A DNA stretch of 64,000 nucleotides from Takakia lepidozioides (taxonomy: Eukaryota > Streptophyta > Takakiopsida > Takakiales > Takakiaceae), in assembly GCA_030704615.1 (NCBI GenBank), contig CM060731.1:6572001-6636000 (forward strand), in the 5' to 3' direction. The position numbers and the translations under genes are program-made. The notes under the pieces are model-generated. The model was not told the DNA's origin, made no database searches, and was given only the letters and a program-made list of their open reading frames with translations. Below are positions 43,516-54,744 of the stretch, piece by piece (position 1 is the first letter of the stretch; each line of letters begins with the position of its first letter).

Positions 43516-44326
43516 GGATATCCACGTCGAACACCGACAAAGTATCTTGCCACCTAAGTTGTTTTGGGGACAACTTGGGCTGCGTGGCAAAATACTTCAC
43601 CGTGACATTGTCCGTGAACACCTTCACTGGGTTGGAACCAACATAGTGGTGGCGCCAAAGCTCAAGGCAATGCACCACCGCCTTCATCTTTTTTCGTGCG
43701 TAGGCCACCGTCGCTCCACTTCATTCAGTTTCTTACTTTCGTAAGCCATTGGACGTCCATCTTGCATAGTACACCCCCAATCGCGAAGTCCGACGCATCT
43801 GTATGAATCTCAAATGGACGATCGAACCCGGGATTTTCAAGACTGGAGCTTCCGCCATCCGCTGCTTCAATTCAGCAAAAGCTTGGCCACAAAATGTGTT
43901 CCATACCCAGACTTTGGATTTAACAGAAGGTCCGACAGCGGCCCCGCGATCTTGACGAAATTCTCACATACTTCCGGAATAGGAGGCGAGTCCTAGGAAG
44001 GATCGCACTCCCGGGACCGAAGTCGGAGGCTCCCAGTCCAAGATCGCCCTCACCTTTCTGTCATCCCATTTTGATCCCATCCTGTGTAATCACATGCCCA
44101 AAGAACTCCACTTTCGTGACCCCGAATTCGCACTTTGAAGCTTTGGCGTACAGCTTCCCTCCCGCAACTTTGGAACACCCTTTGAGGTGCTCCAGGGCTC
44201 CTCCTTGTTTTCGAGTACACCAAGATGTCGTCGATGTACACGATCACAAAGTCATCCAACACTCCTGAAAAAGGCTGTTCATCAGCGTGCTAAAGGTCGC
44301 TGGTGCATTGGTGAGCCCAAAGGCAT
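43507..44326 (-). pseudogene. Element A pol: RNase H and RT part, frameshifted
   Basis: The sequence is collinear with 25133-25950 of element B and codes RNase H ([37 protein letters not shown]) and reverse transcriptase ([17 protein letters not shown]). Many single-base losses (for example near 43760, 43920, 44160 and 44260) break the frame, in clear contrast to the intact left half of the same gene. It runs into the gap at 44327, so the rest of element A (RT start, protease, gag, 5' LTR) is not seen. Confidence 0.88.
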
Positions 44327-44826
44327 NNNNNNNNNNNNNNNNNNNNNNNNNNNNNNNNNNNNNNNNNNNNNNNNNNNNNNNNNNNNNNNNNNNNNNNNNN
44401 NNNNNNNNNNNNNNNNNNNNNNNNNNNNNNNNNNNNNNNNNNNNNNNNNNNNNNNNNNNNNNNNNNNNNNNNNNNNNNNNNNNNNNNNNNNNNNNNNNNN
44501 NNNNNNNNNNNNNNNNNNNNNNNNNNNNNNNNNNNNNNNNNNNNNNNNNNNNNNNNNNNNNNNNNNNNNNNNNNNNNNNNNNNNNNNNNNNNNNNNNNNN
44601 NNNNNNNNNNNNNNNNNNNNNNNNNNNNNNNNNNNNNNNNNNNNNNNNNNNNNNNNNNNNNNNNNNNNNNNNNNNNNNNNNNNNNNNNNNNNNNNNNNNN
44701 NNNNNNNNNNNNNNNNNNNNNNNNNNNNNNNNNNNNNNNNNNNNNNNNNNNNNNNNNNNNNNNNNNNNNNNNNNNNNNNNNNNNNNNNNNNNNNNNNNNN
44801 NNNNNNNNNNNNNNNNNNNNNNNNNN
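44327..44826. other. Assembly gap (500 N)
   Basis: Exactly 500 N characters. It hides the end of element A and the start of the next element. Confidence 0.99.
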
Positions 44827-45091
44827 GATTATAATACTACTGTTTCTTCAGCGGACTCTTTTGACATGGCAGAAGACTATGCACTTCAGATGGCAGAAAA
44901 GAAACGACGGGGATCTCCTATGCCTGAGAGGTTACCTCGATATCAGCCAAAGGAGGGTCAGACATTTCCAGGTAGTGCTCAAATCTCCGTCAACCAGTGA
45001 CAAGACTCGGGCTCGCACACGAAGTCCTTCACGAGACTCTCACCGTCAGAAGGGTGTTCAATCACAAAGGTTTGCTAATCCTAAACAGTAA
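44827..45091 (+). CDS. 3' end of a retroelement ORF in front of LTR3
   Basis: Two overlapping plus-strand frames end at 45000 and 45091. The likely product reads MAEDYALQMAEKKRRGSPMP, then SRDSHRQKGVQ, a basic, polar C-terminus like that of a gag or nucleocapsid tail. A frame change near 44975 seems needed. It is followed within 40 bp by a polypurine tract and LTR3. No pol motifs are visible, but the gap hides most of the element. Confidence 0.4.
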
Positions 45092-45109
45092 ACCGTGAGG
45101 ACACGGCTT

Positions 45110-45126
45110 TTTGAGAGGGGGAGGGA
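45110..45126 (+). other. Polypurine tract in front of LTR3
   Basis: TTTGAGAGGGGGAGGGA lies immediately before the TG start of LTR3. This fixes the plus orientation of the LTR family. Confidence 0.85.
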
Positions 45127-46062
45127 TGTTAGAGGGCTGCTTGAGACTTTAACGCTTTTACGGGTTTTGTGGGGTACCCTTAATTTTTACACAGACTGAG
45201 ATCAACAGGAGCCTTAGGGGTGACAGCAGCAGGCTTTAGGGGGGGGGGGGGGGTGGGGGGTTACACAGCCCGACACAGCCAACAAGTCCGCCACAGCTTC
45301 GCACAGCCCGTCACAGCCAACACAGTCGCCACAGCTTCGCACAGCCCGTCACAGCCGACACAGATACAGCCTGACACAGCCTTACACAACCAATCACAGC
45401 TCGGCACAGCTTGACACAGCCTGTCACAGTACATGGGGAACAATTATCATTGGCAGGGAACAACTGTGAGGGAACGACATCTGCAGAAGGAACAAGTTAC
45501 TTCAGGGATGACGGCTAATTAGTTAGGTGGTTTAGAACAGCTTGCGGGCAGATAAGGGGAGCGGCAATGGAAAGAGGGGACTTTTTCACGGAGAGCGCTT
45601 CTTGGTCATGGTGGGGAGGAGATCAAGCGGAGAGCAAGAACGAGAGCACGGAGAAGGAGGAGAGATGAACAGTAGATACTTATTACATGCAGAGCTGTAG
45701 TGATACTGTAGGGCGGATTAGAGTCACCTTGACATTGGCCTAGTACCTGATAAATCGTAATCTGATACTTATTCAATACAAGCACACTGTGTAGAGAGAC
45801 ATGAGTGAAGCTGTGAAATGAATGCATGATTAACTGGAACTAAGAAGATACTGTAGCAAACTGATGCTTCAGTATCAGATAAGGTAAATTGATAACATGA
45901 AGGCAAGAAGGAATACAAAAGGGAAGCACAACCATGATTCACTAGCTGCAGGTCATGACTGATTGTACTGAGCGGGCTGAGTGCTTAGAGATATCCAACT
46001 CTTCTATCTTGGAGTTTCCACCTCGGATAGCAAAGGGATGGGTGAGTAAAAGCCGCTCGACA
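45127..46062 (+). repeat. LTR3: 3' LTR of the LTR1/LTR2 family
   Basis: It starts TGTTAGAGGGCTG and ends GCTCGACA. It is collinear with LTR2 (2153-3098) but clearly more diverged than LTR1 is from LTR2. It contains a G run at 45239-45252 and a CACAGCC-type minisatellite (45262-45440). The sequence after it, GACACCACATCTCG, matches PPR-type sequence (compare GATACCACATCTCG at about 59541), so the element was inserted in a PPR gene remnant. Confidence 0.88.
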
Positions 46063-46063
46063 G

Positions 46064-46580
46064 ACACCACATCTCGTTTAGCCATAGACTTGTTGAAAAC
46101 TCCCTTCACATCCTTAATTCACCCACATTCGCATACATGTCCACCAGGGCAGGGTTCAAAATGACATCTGGTACAATTCCAGCTTTGACGATGTCACCAT
46201 GGACCTCTTTCCCCTTTTCCAGAGCTCCCCTGCTTGCATACATTGCAAACACAAACAAATGTGATGTGGTTGGGCTTCACCCCTTTACGCGGCATTTGCT
46301 CATAGGTCTCCAAAAGCATTCCTACCACACCCATGCTTAGTAAATCCTGCCAACGTTATATTCCACGTGATCAAAGCTCATTGAGGCATTCTGTTGAACA
46401 CTTGGTGAGCATCCATGATGATCCCACACTTAACATACATATTGACAAGGGTGTTGAGTAGGAAAACATTTGGTGTGAATCCACTGTAGATAATGTGAGT
46501 GTGCACCTACTTTCCAGCTTCCAGACTTTGAATCATCTTTATGCACTTAAGCAAGAGACAGACATACGTACATGAATCTG
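46064..46580 (-). pseudogene. PPR gene remnant
   Basis: Conceptual minus-strand translation gives pentatricopeptide-type blocks: LEAGKxVHTHIIYSGFTPN, VFLLNTLVNMYVKCGI, VFNRMP and ALVDMYANVG. They are broken by stops and shifts. Intact PPR proteins bind organelle RNA and act in its editing or processing. The plant type with VDMYAKCG and GKxVH motifs is the PLS/DYW class. This copy cannot code a full protein. Confidence 0.65.
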
Positions 46581-46739
46581 CTGAAATGCCTCCTTGGTTT
46601 TAAGTTTGTAGAGCCTCTGTTAGTGTGCCTGCCTCACAAAGCATCTTCACATGCCCAGAAGTGCCAGAAGAGGCATTGGGGACTCCCTCTCTTGATCCTC
46701 TTTCAGAAGTTGTGGTCATGGTTGAGGTGCCCGATTTAC

Positions 46740-48540
46740 CAACTGTGCCGCTGCAGCTGCTGCCTTTAGTTGATCATCTACCCATGTAGGTTTCTTGTGG
46801 CTATTGATCCACAGGGAATCATAGGTAATCTTGAGCTTGAAATCTAGCCCTCTTGGATGAATGTGGACCCACACTCTATCCCTGCACCTTCAGCTATCCT
46901 GCCTCTCCACAAATAGTGCATTCATCCTTACCTTCTTGCTAGCAGCTAACAATAACAGCCTAGATTTGTTCTAGGAAACACCCAACTCAGCTTATCACAC
47001 TAGTTCCTATGCTCAATTGCATCTGCTATTCTCTGTAATCCCACAGGCATTCACCTTTTTGCCTCAATTGTCCCACCATTGATGACAGCTTCTCCTCGTC
47101 TCTGTTACCTGTTTCTGGATACTTTCCTGTTGTCACATTGGCCGTATCATGTCAGTCACTCCAAACTATAAAAGGTTCACTCAACCAGCTAACTTGCAGA
47201 ATTCAACATGAAAATTTAAGGACGACTATGATAACAGGGAAAAATAGGCTGAAATGTGTTGAAGGCGCCTTCATTAGCAATACCTTGTTCTATCAATTGT
47301 GCTGCTGCTGCTTCTGTTTCCAGTTGACCATCTACCCATGCAGATTTCTTGTAGCTATTGATCCACAGGGAATCAGAAGTAATCTTATGTTTGAAACCCG
47401 GTCCTCTTGGATGAATCTAGACCTCTGTCCCTAGTCCTTCAGCTATCCCTGCCTGTGTAGAAAATCATGAATACATCTCAGCCTTGCTACTAGCAGCTGA
47501 CTGACGGCGTGAAGTTCTTCCAACAAACCCCAACCCTAATGATGAGAAGGCAAAACAGACTACCAAAAATTTGAAGAAGAAGGTGCTCACCACATTGTCC
47601 TTGACCTTGTGTCATGACGCATGGAGGATTTAACCGACCATCAACCCAAAATGACCTTGTGTGTGTTGCTTGTGTCTGTAGTCAGGTAATGTCGGATTGG
47701 TCAGACTGGACAAGTGTTCATTCCACCGCTTCTCCTCGTTCTGTTATCTGTTTTTAGATACTTTCCTGCTACCACATCGGCAGAAACTTGTCAAGTCACC
47801 CAAAATCCCCCACAGATCCACCCAATGAGCTAACTTAAAGCATTCAATATGCATCTGAGGGCCGAGTCTGATGAGAGGGCAGAACAGGCTGAAATAGGTG
47901 GAAGAAGAAGGTGCCCTCACCACATTTCCTTGACCTTGTGTCATGACCCATGGAGGATTTGACTGACCATGAACCCAAAAGGACCTCTTGTCTGTGCTGC
48001 TTGTGTCTGAGTCAGGTAATGTCGAATTGGTCTATGAGAACCACCACGGTGCAGCTGAGCGGGCAGAGATTGAAACACGGCCTGCTAAGACCAAGCTGAC
48101 TCTCCCAAGAACCTTGTAAACAGCAGGAAGAAGACCAAATCATGGTAGTAACAGGAGCCAAGAGCCCACCTTTGCAGGATGGACAACACACCTTGTGATT
48201 GCGGTTGTCCCACCATCGTGAATGATCTTTATAAAACTCATGCCAACTCACATCACGAACGAGCTAACTTGCAGAACTTTACATGAAATTTTAGGGACGA
48301 CTCTAATAACAGGGCAAAACAGGGTGAAATATGCTGAAGAATGTACCTTCATTAGCAGCGAATTGTTCTATCAATTGTGTTGCTGCCACTTCTGTTTCCA
48401 AGATGACATCTGGTACAATTCCAGCTTTGACAATGTCACTATGGACCTCTTTCCTCTTTTCCAAAGCTCCCAGCTATGCGTAAGGAAGACTGACAAGGAG
48501 TGGTCAACGAGGACATCTCAATAGCTACTTTTGGTCTGAA
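46740..48540. repeat. Dispersed repeat copies around PPR remnants
   Basis: A segment starting GACCATCTACCCATGCAGG or similar, with TAGCTATTGATCCACAGGGAATCA and ending near CTATCCCTGCC, occurs at about 46770-46920 and 47320-47460, and again at 58460-58700 and 59115-59245. Another pair (47580-47720 and 47900-48030) shares CTTGTGTCATGACCCATGGAGGATTTGAC. These are non-coding repeats, perhaps introns or spacers duplicated with PPR fragments. Confidence 0.65.
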
Positions 48541-49185
48541 ACCCCAGGATGGGATCAGCAGGGTTTGTACCTACCCCTTCTCTCTTATCCTACACAGTAC
48601 AGAAAAATAGTGCTTGTTTCTGTGATTAATTCAGGCCTGGCACTCAAGAAAACTGTTGTGAATTGGGGAGTCATACAACCATGACACCGCTAATCAGGTG
48701 AATGACACTTCAACACTGGATTCGGCAGACCAAAACAGTCATGGGCACACATAACACAACACAATTACATGAGGGAATGAATTCATATATGTGACTGCTC
48801 CGCACAGTACGCAGCCCTGCCAGGCAAGGCCCAGACCTGCACAGATACATTCACTCGATAACCGTTACATATCCTAAAAAAGAAACTGAACTCCTAAACA
48901 TACAAAACTATTCGAGAGGCCAAATTAGCAAACACCCTGTCATGCGCATACATATCGCTACACAACTACATCGCTGTCCAAAACCACACAACACATGTGC
49001 ACACCACACACTAGTATACCACTAGTCCACCACTAGTCCAACCACTAGGCTACAACTAGTCAATCACTAGGCTGCCACTATGTTGCCCACTATGGCAGTC
49101 ATTAGTCCACACAATCAACCTCTTGAGCATCGATCACACACCAGCATGGTGGTTGCCCCTTTGGCAAACCCACAGAGCATGCACC
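48541..49185. other. Non-coding flank of element C
   Basis: It should hold the 3' untranslated region and 3' LTR of element C, but I found no matching copy on the other side. A cluster of ACTAGTCCACCACTAG-type units lies at about 49008-49075. Confidence 0.35.
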
Positions 49186-50352
49186 TCAAACCTGCAGGTA
49201 CCACTGCTGGAAGTTTGGGTCAACTCTGCCATCGACATTGGGAAGGTGACATGACGCACAATTACGCACATGGTCTTTCCAAATCATGCCATCCCGACCC
49301 TCCAAGATCAGGACTCCTGAGGGCAACACCTCTCGAACCCTCAGAATAACACGCCCTGCAATGACATCCAGGGTCATAGGAGCAGTCTGCTGCAAATAAA
49401 CATAGTCACCAGGGCTAAACCTCCGAACCCCGGGACGATATCCTCTACCATGTATAGTGGCATACCTCAACATATCACGGTATTGTGCAATGGCAAGGTT
49501 CTCAAAAGCCATGGGCATGACTTTCTTGAACAACTTTGCACGTTGATCACATACACGTACCCACACGTCTGGATCGTCAAGGTTAAGGACTTGAGCAGTG
49601 TCCCTACGAATGGCTGCAGACAAATCCGGCTCTCCGCCAAAGAGAAGAAAATATGGTGAGAATGAGGCAAGTGATGCTTGCTTGCTGAACCTGTAGCCCA
49701 TGGCTAACCAAGGCACTTGAAGATCCCAATCTCCTAGGTGTCCCTTCTGCAAGCCATACTTGCGCAAACCCCTCTTCACCGTCTGAACAACTCTCTCTGC
49801 CAAGCCATCGGCCTCAGGATGATCCCGAGAAGTGGTGCGGTGGTCTATCAAGGCTTTATCACACAAAGCCTGAAACTCCCCCAAGAACTCTCTCCCTTGG
49901 TCCGTGAGCACCTCAGCTGGAGCACCGAATCGGCTAAGCACACAATCCAAGAATGCATATGTAGCCCCCTCACTAGCCTTGTCAGGCAATGGAACCAGCT
50001 CAATCCACTTGGAGAAGTGCTCCACCATAATCAACACATATCTGTGGTGGCGCATAGTCAGTGGCAAAGGTCCTGCGAAGTCAAGACTCCACCTGTAGCC
50101 CAATCCCATGATCGGAAGAGGATGCAACTGGAATGTAGGGGCGTTGAATGAAGCACGCACCCTGTCACACACCATGCACCTAGCCACGAACCGTTGTACC
50201 TCTGTGTGCATACCACACCACCAATACTGCCCTTGCAGTAGACTGTGAGTGCGTCGCACTCCAAAATGCCCCAACTCCTCATGGGCATGCCGCACTAACC
50301 GTGCACGCTGTGTTGGGTAAGGTACAATCCTCACCCGACCATCCTCCCACAC
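49186..50352 (-). CDS. Element C integrase
   Basis: An intact 388-codon frame. The zinc domain has HAHEELGHFGVRRTHSLL and CMVCDRV. The catalytic core shows SLDFAGPLPL, VLTDQGREFLG and EADGLAERVVQTVKR, supplying D, D and E. The C-terminal part (RRFSPGDYVYLQQ, then GMIWKDHVRNC) is a barrel-like DNA-binding region without a chromodomain, unlike elements A and B. A TGA separates it from the RNase H frame upstream. Confidence 0.92.
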   Translation of the reverse strand: MWEDGRVRIVPYPTQRARLVRHAHEELGHFGVRRTHSLLQGQYWWCGMHTEVQRFVARCMVCDRVRASFNAPTFQLHPLPIMGLGYRWSLDFAGPLPLTMRHHRYVLIMVEHFSKWIELVPLPDKASEGATYAFLDCVLSRFGAPAEVLTDQGREFLGEFQALCDKALIDHRTTSRDHPEADGLAERVVQTVKRGLRKYGLQKGHLGDWDLQVPWLAMGYRFSKQASLASFSPYFLLFGGEPDLSAAIRRDTAQVLNLDDPDVWVRVCDQRAKLFKKVMPMAFENLAIAQYRDMLRYATIHGRGYRPGVRRFSPGDYVYLQQTAPMTLDVIAGRVILRVREVLPSGVLILEGRDGMIWKDHVRNCASCHLPNVDGRVDPNFQQWYLQV

Positions 50353-50423
50353 TCAAAACAGGTGTATCCCCTCCCACTTGAACCTCTTGGCTCGTTGCAG
50401 GATCCGATCCCTCTCCATGGCAG

Positions 50424-51830
50424 TCACAATGGCGGCCGTGTCTCCCGTGCGGAGGTAGTCCAACACAGTTGTAGGTCCAACCTGACTTCTCGATGCCAAG
50501 ATACACAAAAATGCAGATGCATGCCATCCCGGCACCATCTCCTCGTCCATCTCACCATGCCACCGAGCTGATGTGTCATCCTGCTGCAACTCAATCCATC
50601 CGCATCCCGATTGATCAAACCCGGTCGATGCACAACCTGAAAGTCATACTCCTGGAGTATGAGTGCCCACCGTGCAAGCTCCCCCGTAAGCTTGTCTGAC
50701 TCCATCACTAAGCATTCTCCTTCATATGAGCTATACTTAGCCTCTGCAACGTTGTTCGAGCGGCTAGCATAAGCCACTACAAACTCTCTTCCCTCATCAT
50801 CCACCTGTGTGAGCACCGCTCCAAGCCCCAACATGCTCCAATCCGTATGCAGCTAAAAGGGACGCCCCCTGATAGGTCGTCTCAGGATAGGCGCCGAAGA
50901 CAACCTCGCCTTGAGCTCTTGAAAAGCTCGTTCCTGGTCATCTTCCCACTGCCACTCCTGGTCCACCTTGGTCAGCTTGGTTAGAGCCTTTGCAATGGCA
51001 CTAAATCCCTTGACAAACCGTCTATAATAGTTTGCCAACCCCATGAAAGCTCGAACTCGGCTCACATCCGTGGGGCGTGGAATTTGTGCAATGGCCTCTA
51101 CCTTAGTGTGCTGTACCCCCAATCCTCCAGGATATATCATGTGACCCAGATACTCAATCTGGTTGTGGAAAAACTTGCACTTCCCCGGATGCAACTTCAA
51201 TCCGTGCGCTCTCAAGCACTCCAATACCACCTGAAGGTGTCTCTCATGCTCCTCCACCGTAGCACTAAAGATAATGATGTCATCTATGTAGCACTGAGCA
51301 AAGTCCACCCCTGCTAGAATCCTATCCATGACTCTCTGAAACTCTGCAGGAGCGTTCTTAAGCCCAAATGGTAAGAACCGCCACTAATATAGGCAATCCT
51401 TGCCGTGCTCATTGATCCCCCAGAATATTGTCTTCTGCTTGTCCACCTCCTTAATCGGCAACTGGTGATATCCGGATCGTAAATCCAAAGTGCTAAAGAC
51501 CTTAGCATGCCCTATGGCATCAAATATTTCCTCAGGTGTTTGCATGGCATACTTATCGGATTTGGTCTGACGATTTACAGGCCGGTAATCACCGCACATA
51601 CGTCTCTCCGTCCAATTGCCATAAACATACTTCTTGGCTGGCATCACTGCGGCTGAAGCATACTCTCCACCAGAGAGCTCCACCAAACCTGCCTCCCAGA
51701 GATCTTGAGTCCTCATCTGAATCAAAGACCTCTCCATGTCACTGTATCTATAGGGTCTCCGAAAGATTGGCCTGTTAGTGGCCAACTCAATACGGATCTC
51801 TTGACCCTTCAGTGCTCCCAAGTACTTCAA
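50424..51830 (-). pseudogene. Element C reverse transcriptase and RNase H
   Basis: Frame 51830-51384 has the RT start ([36 protein letters not shown]). After a short break, 51329-50853 has the catalytic CYIDDIIIFSATVEEHE and YLGHMIYPGG. Frame 50834-50424 has the RNase H end (VVAYASRSNNVAEAKYS, YEGECLVM, VVHRPGLINRDADGLS). In-frame stops near 51382 and 50850 and a change near 50600 interrupt the protein, so it is degenerate although the catalytic motifs are preserved. Confidence 0.88.
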
Positions 51831-51989
51831 ACTGAAGGCAAAGCAATTCTTGTAAGCCCTGAGGAACCGCCGTATATGTTGTCTCTCTCCTCCGGTGGCA
51901 ATGGGTCCAATGTCAGGCTCCCAATTGTCCTCCGTAACTGCAACCTTAAGTCCAGTGGGCTTAGAGGTAGAGGACGCGTCTAGTGGTTG

Positions 51990-53641
51990 CTATGTTGCAA
52001 CCTCTTGAGCAGTACTCCCTACCTGCTCAGTCAATGACAAGGCCTCATCCTGCCCCATCATCTCATCCTCAAGGACTTCCTCAACTCGAGAAAAATCCCC
52101 AACCTTATCCATCACCGCCACCTTGGCTGCCAACTCCCTCTGAACCTCAAGCACCTCCCGCGTGTGCCAAGGATGCCTGCACCCCGTGGTCCTCACATGC
52201 TTGCCCCCATTCACTGCCTGTACCGTCTCGGTAGGTAGAGAGACCATCGAAGGAAGTGTACTCCGTACTCTGCGTTGCTCAGCCATAGCCAAGCTGATAA
52301 TCCAGGTCAAGCAATTGAGATCCATTTCTTGCCCCAACACTTGACGGCGTGATGCCTTAGAAAGAGACGGCATCGCCGTGGTACCAGTGGTAAAACCCAT
52401 CGTCCGCTCACACTCGTCAGCATTAGGCTCCACTAACTGCTGCAACTGAGCATCCCAGATGAGGCCAGGTCCACTATCCCGGAAAGCGTGCGATCCTGGG
52501 AAGCTGAGCAGTGTAGGTAATGCTGCTCGTGGTTGACCCACCCTGTTGATCACTGCCAAAGGCGAACGGTCATCGTGTCTCACACGCTAAGACTGCCTCC
52601 CTGTGTCCAAAATGTTATCCACTGTGAGGTGTGCTGGCCGCTGCACCCCATCAAATGCACGCTTGAGCAGTGCGGGTGGCATCAAGTTAGTCCACCATAG
52701 CCGTGGACGATGAGCCCGTGACCCCACTATAGCTGCATCTAGCAACACTGCTGACCCAAGCCACGATCGGACTTGATGCACACTGGCCATCACCCTGGCC
52801 CGAGAATTGCCCATCAGTGGCACATTCTCCAAGATATATGCTAGAGATACAGCTTGATGAAGCTGTAAGTGGCGCAAAACCCGCACCATCTCCCAAAACA
52901 GACCCAACCTTGAGTCTCGCAATCCATTGCCATGCCCGGCTGATGAATGCCCTTGGCAGGGCCAACCTGCCACTACCAGATCAATAGAGCCAACCCGCTC
53001 CAAATCATGCGCCCCCAACAACGAAATGTCTGCTGGCAAGGCCTGCTGATATCCACGAACTGCAGACACCGGCAACAACTCAGGGTACTGTTGCACCAAT
53101 TGAGCAACATAGCGTAGGGAGATACGTCGTGTGCAATCTCATCCCTCTCCACATACAAGTAACGCCGAACTCGCACACCTGCCTGTAACACAACATCCAA
53201 TCCGGTGTTGATCCCATCAAACAAGTCCAGAAGACAAATGTCTTCATCCGGATACTGCCACACAATAGGTGTGGTGTCCAATGGAGACAACTGAGGTGGT
53301 CCTGGTGCAATCCCCGCACTCTCCTCCTCTCCTGATGGTACAAAAGCCTCAACCCAGGCTTGTTGCACCTGTCGATCAGCAACCCGCTGCAAATCCTTGC
53401 TCGTGCCCCACAATGGAGTGTGAGCAACCATGACAGGCAACTCTGCCATACCATACATGTCATCCTGCTCTCTCGGAGGTGACACATCCTCTGAATGAGC
53501 ATTGCCCTCAAGCAACTCTCCATGCCAACTCACTGCAGCTGTAATGCTGCTAGTGTCGACATCTTGCCTCGTTGGGCAACCGCAACTCCTCCTATGAACG
53601 TCACAGGGAGCTGCACATGCCGGCCCTCCCCTGACTGCCAT
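51990..53641 (-). pseudogene. Retrotransposon-borne DNMT3-like cytosine-5 DNA methyltransferase
   Basis: Conserved C5-methyltransferase motifs appear in the usual order. Motif I is LLDLFDGINTGLDVVLQAG and motif II YLYVERD (frame 53641-52973). Motif IV is VVAGWPCQGHSSAGHGNG with the catalytic cysteine, motif VI is ILENVP, and motif VIII is SRAHRPRLWWTN (frame 53099-52587). The recognition region and motif IX/X follow (LLSFPGSHAFRDSGPGLIWD, MGFTTGTTAMPSLSKASRR, then QVLGQEM). The AHRPRLWWTN block and the unpermuted order resemble DNMT3 rather than plant DRM. A shift near 53105 and a TAG at 52584 break it. The enzyme would methylate cytosine in DNA. Its site between protease and RT means that it was made as part of the polyprotein. 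Methyltransferases in retrotransposons are known from charophytes and dinoflagellates. Confidence 0.85.
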
Positions 53642-54744
53642 CCAGGCCTATAGGAAGCTGACTCCTCCCAAAAATCCAGGGTGAAGCCCATGGGGTACAA
53701 CACTGCCCCACCAACCAGGACATCGTACGAGACCGCGTCTGTCACAATGGCCTTGGCTCGCATCTCTTAGCCATCTGTAGGGTGATCCGGCCGTAGTCTG
53801 ATAGCCAACTCACGTCGTGTCATGCCCCGAGCCTCCTCCGATCCTCCCAAAGATGTCTGTATCTGGAAAGGACAAGGCTCTATATCCGCCTCCGTGAGGC
53901 CCAAGCCTGCAATAGCAGCTCTGCCCAACATCAATGGCTGAGCTCCCGAGTCCAACAAGACTCGCAGGGGCCGGTGTCTCTTGCCTGCCGGTCCACTCAA
54001 ACAAAAAATGTCATCCTGGTTGTCTAATATGACAACTCCAGGTGTTACCATGACGCGCTCAATGGCTGGCCTAGCTGGCAGCTCCATCAACCTGGCAGCT
54101 GCAGCTTGCCATGGCGCCGTCGTGGCAGTCTTGACCCTCACATCCGAGGATCCCTCCAGCACTACACCTCCCACTATCTCCGCAGAAGATGAAGTAACCT
54201 CCCCACTCTCACATAGTGTAGCTGCCAGCTTGAATATCTCAGCTGGTCTTACCCCCGGCGTCGCAATCATGGTAGCCAAGAACAATGGAGCCTGGCACAC
54301 AGATGTGGCCGCCCCCAGCAGCACACTAGCTGCCGTCGCCTTGGCAACACTAGGTAGTGGTGTTGCCCGTGTAGCTCTCCCCAATGGCATAGTAACCTCC
54401 GCCTTGGTAACAGTCGGGCGAGAATTAGGTGCCATGGATGGCGTCGACACTGTCTCCGCCAATGTGAATGACTGAGGAAGCCTGGCTTGACGGCTTGCTT
54501 CCCCACGCTGTGCATCCAACTCCACCTCTGCACCTCGTGGCTCAGGAACTCGTGCTGCTCCTCCGGTCACTGCCGCCGACTCCACTTGCACTAGTGGTAG
54601 TGCTGCCCCGCACATGAATCCCATGCCTCCCATATCTCCTCCCTCAGGAACAAGAGGTGGACCATCCGGCCTCGGAGCCGGTACCACCTGAGCTGTAGCC
54701 ATGGCCGCGAGCCTCTGCTCTAGCTGCTGAAGCCGGTTGGCCAT
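53530..54744 (-). pseudogene. Element C protease region
   Basis: The frame 54744-53767 has a coiled-coil-like start (NRLQQLEQRLAAMATAQ), an alanine-rich low-complexity segment, and a retropepsin-like active site in which DSGAQPLML replaces the usual DTGA. The same phase continues after a TAA at about 53764 with YDVLVGGAVLYPMGFTLDFW, the C-terminal part of such proteases. DSG is a known active variant in retroviral-type proteases. Confidence 0.75.
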
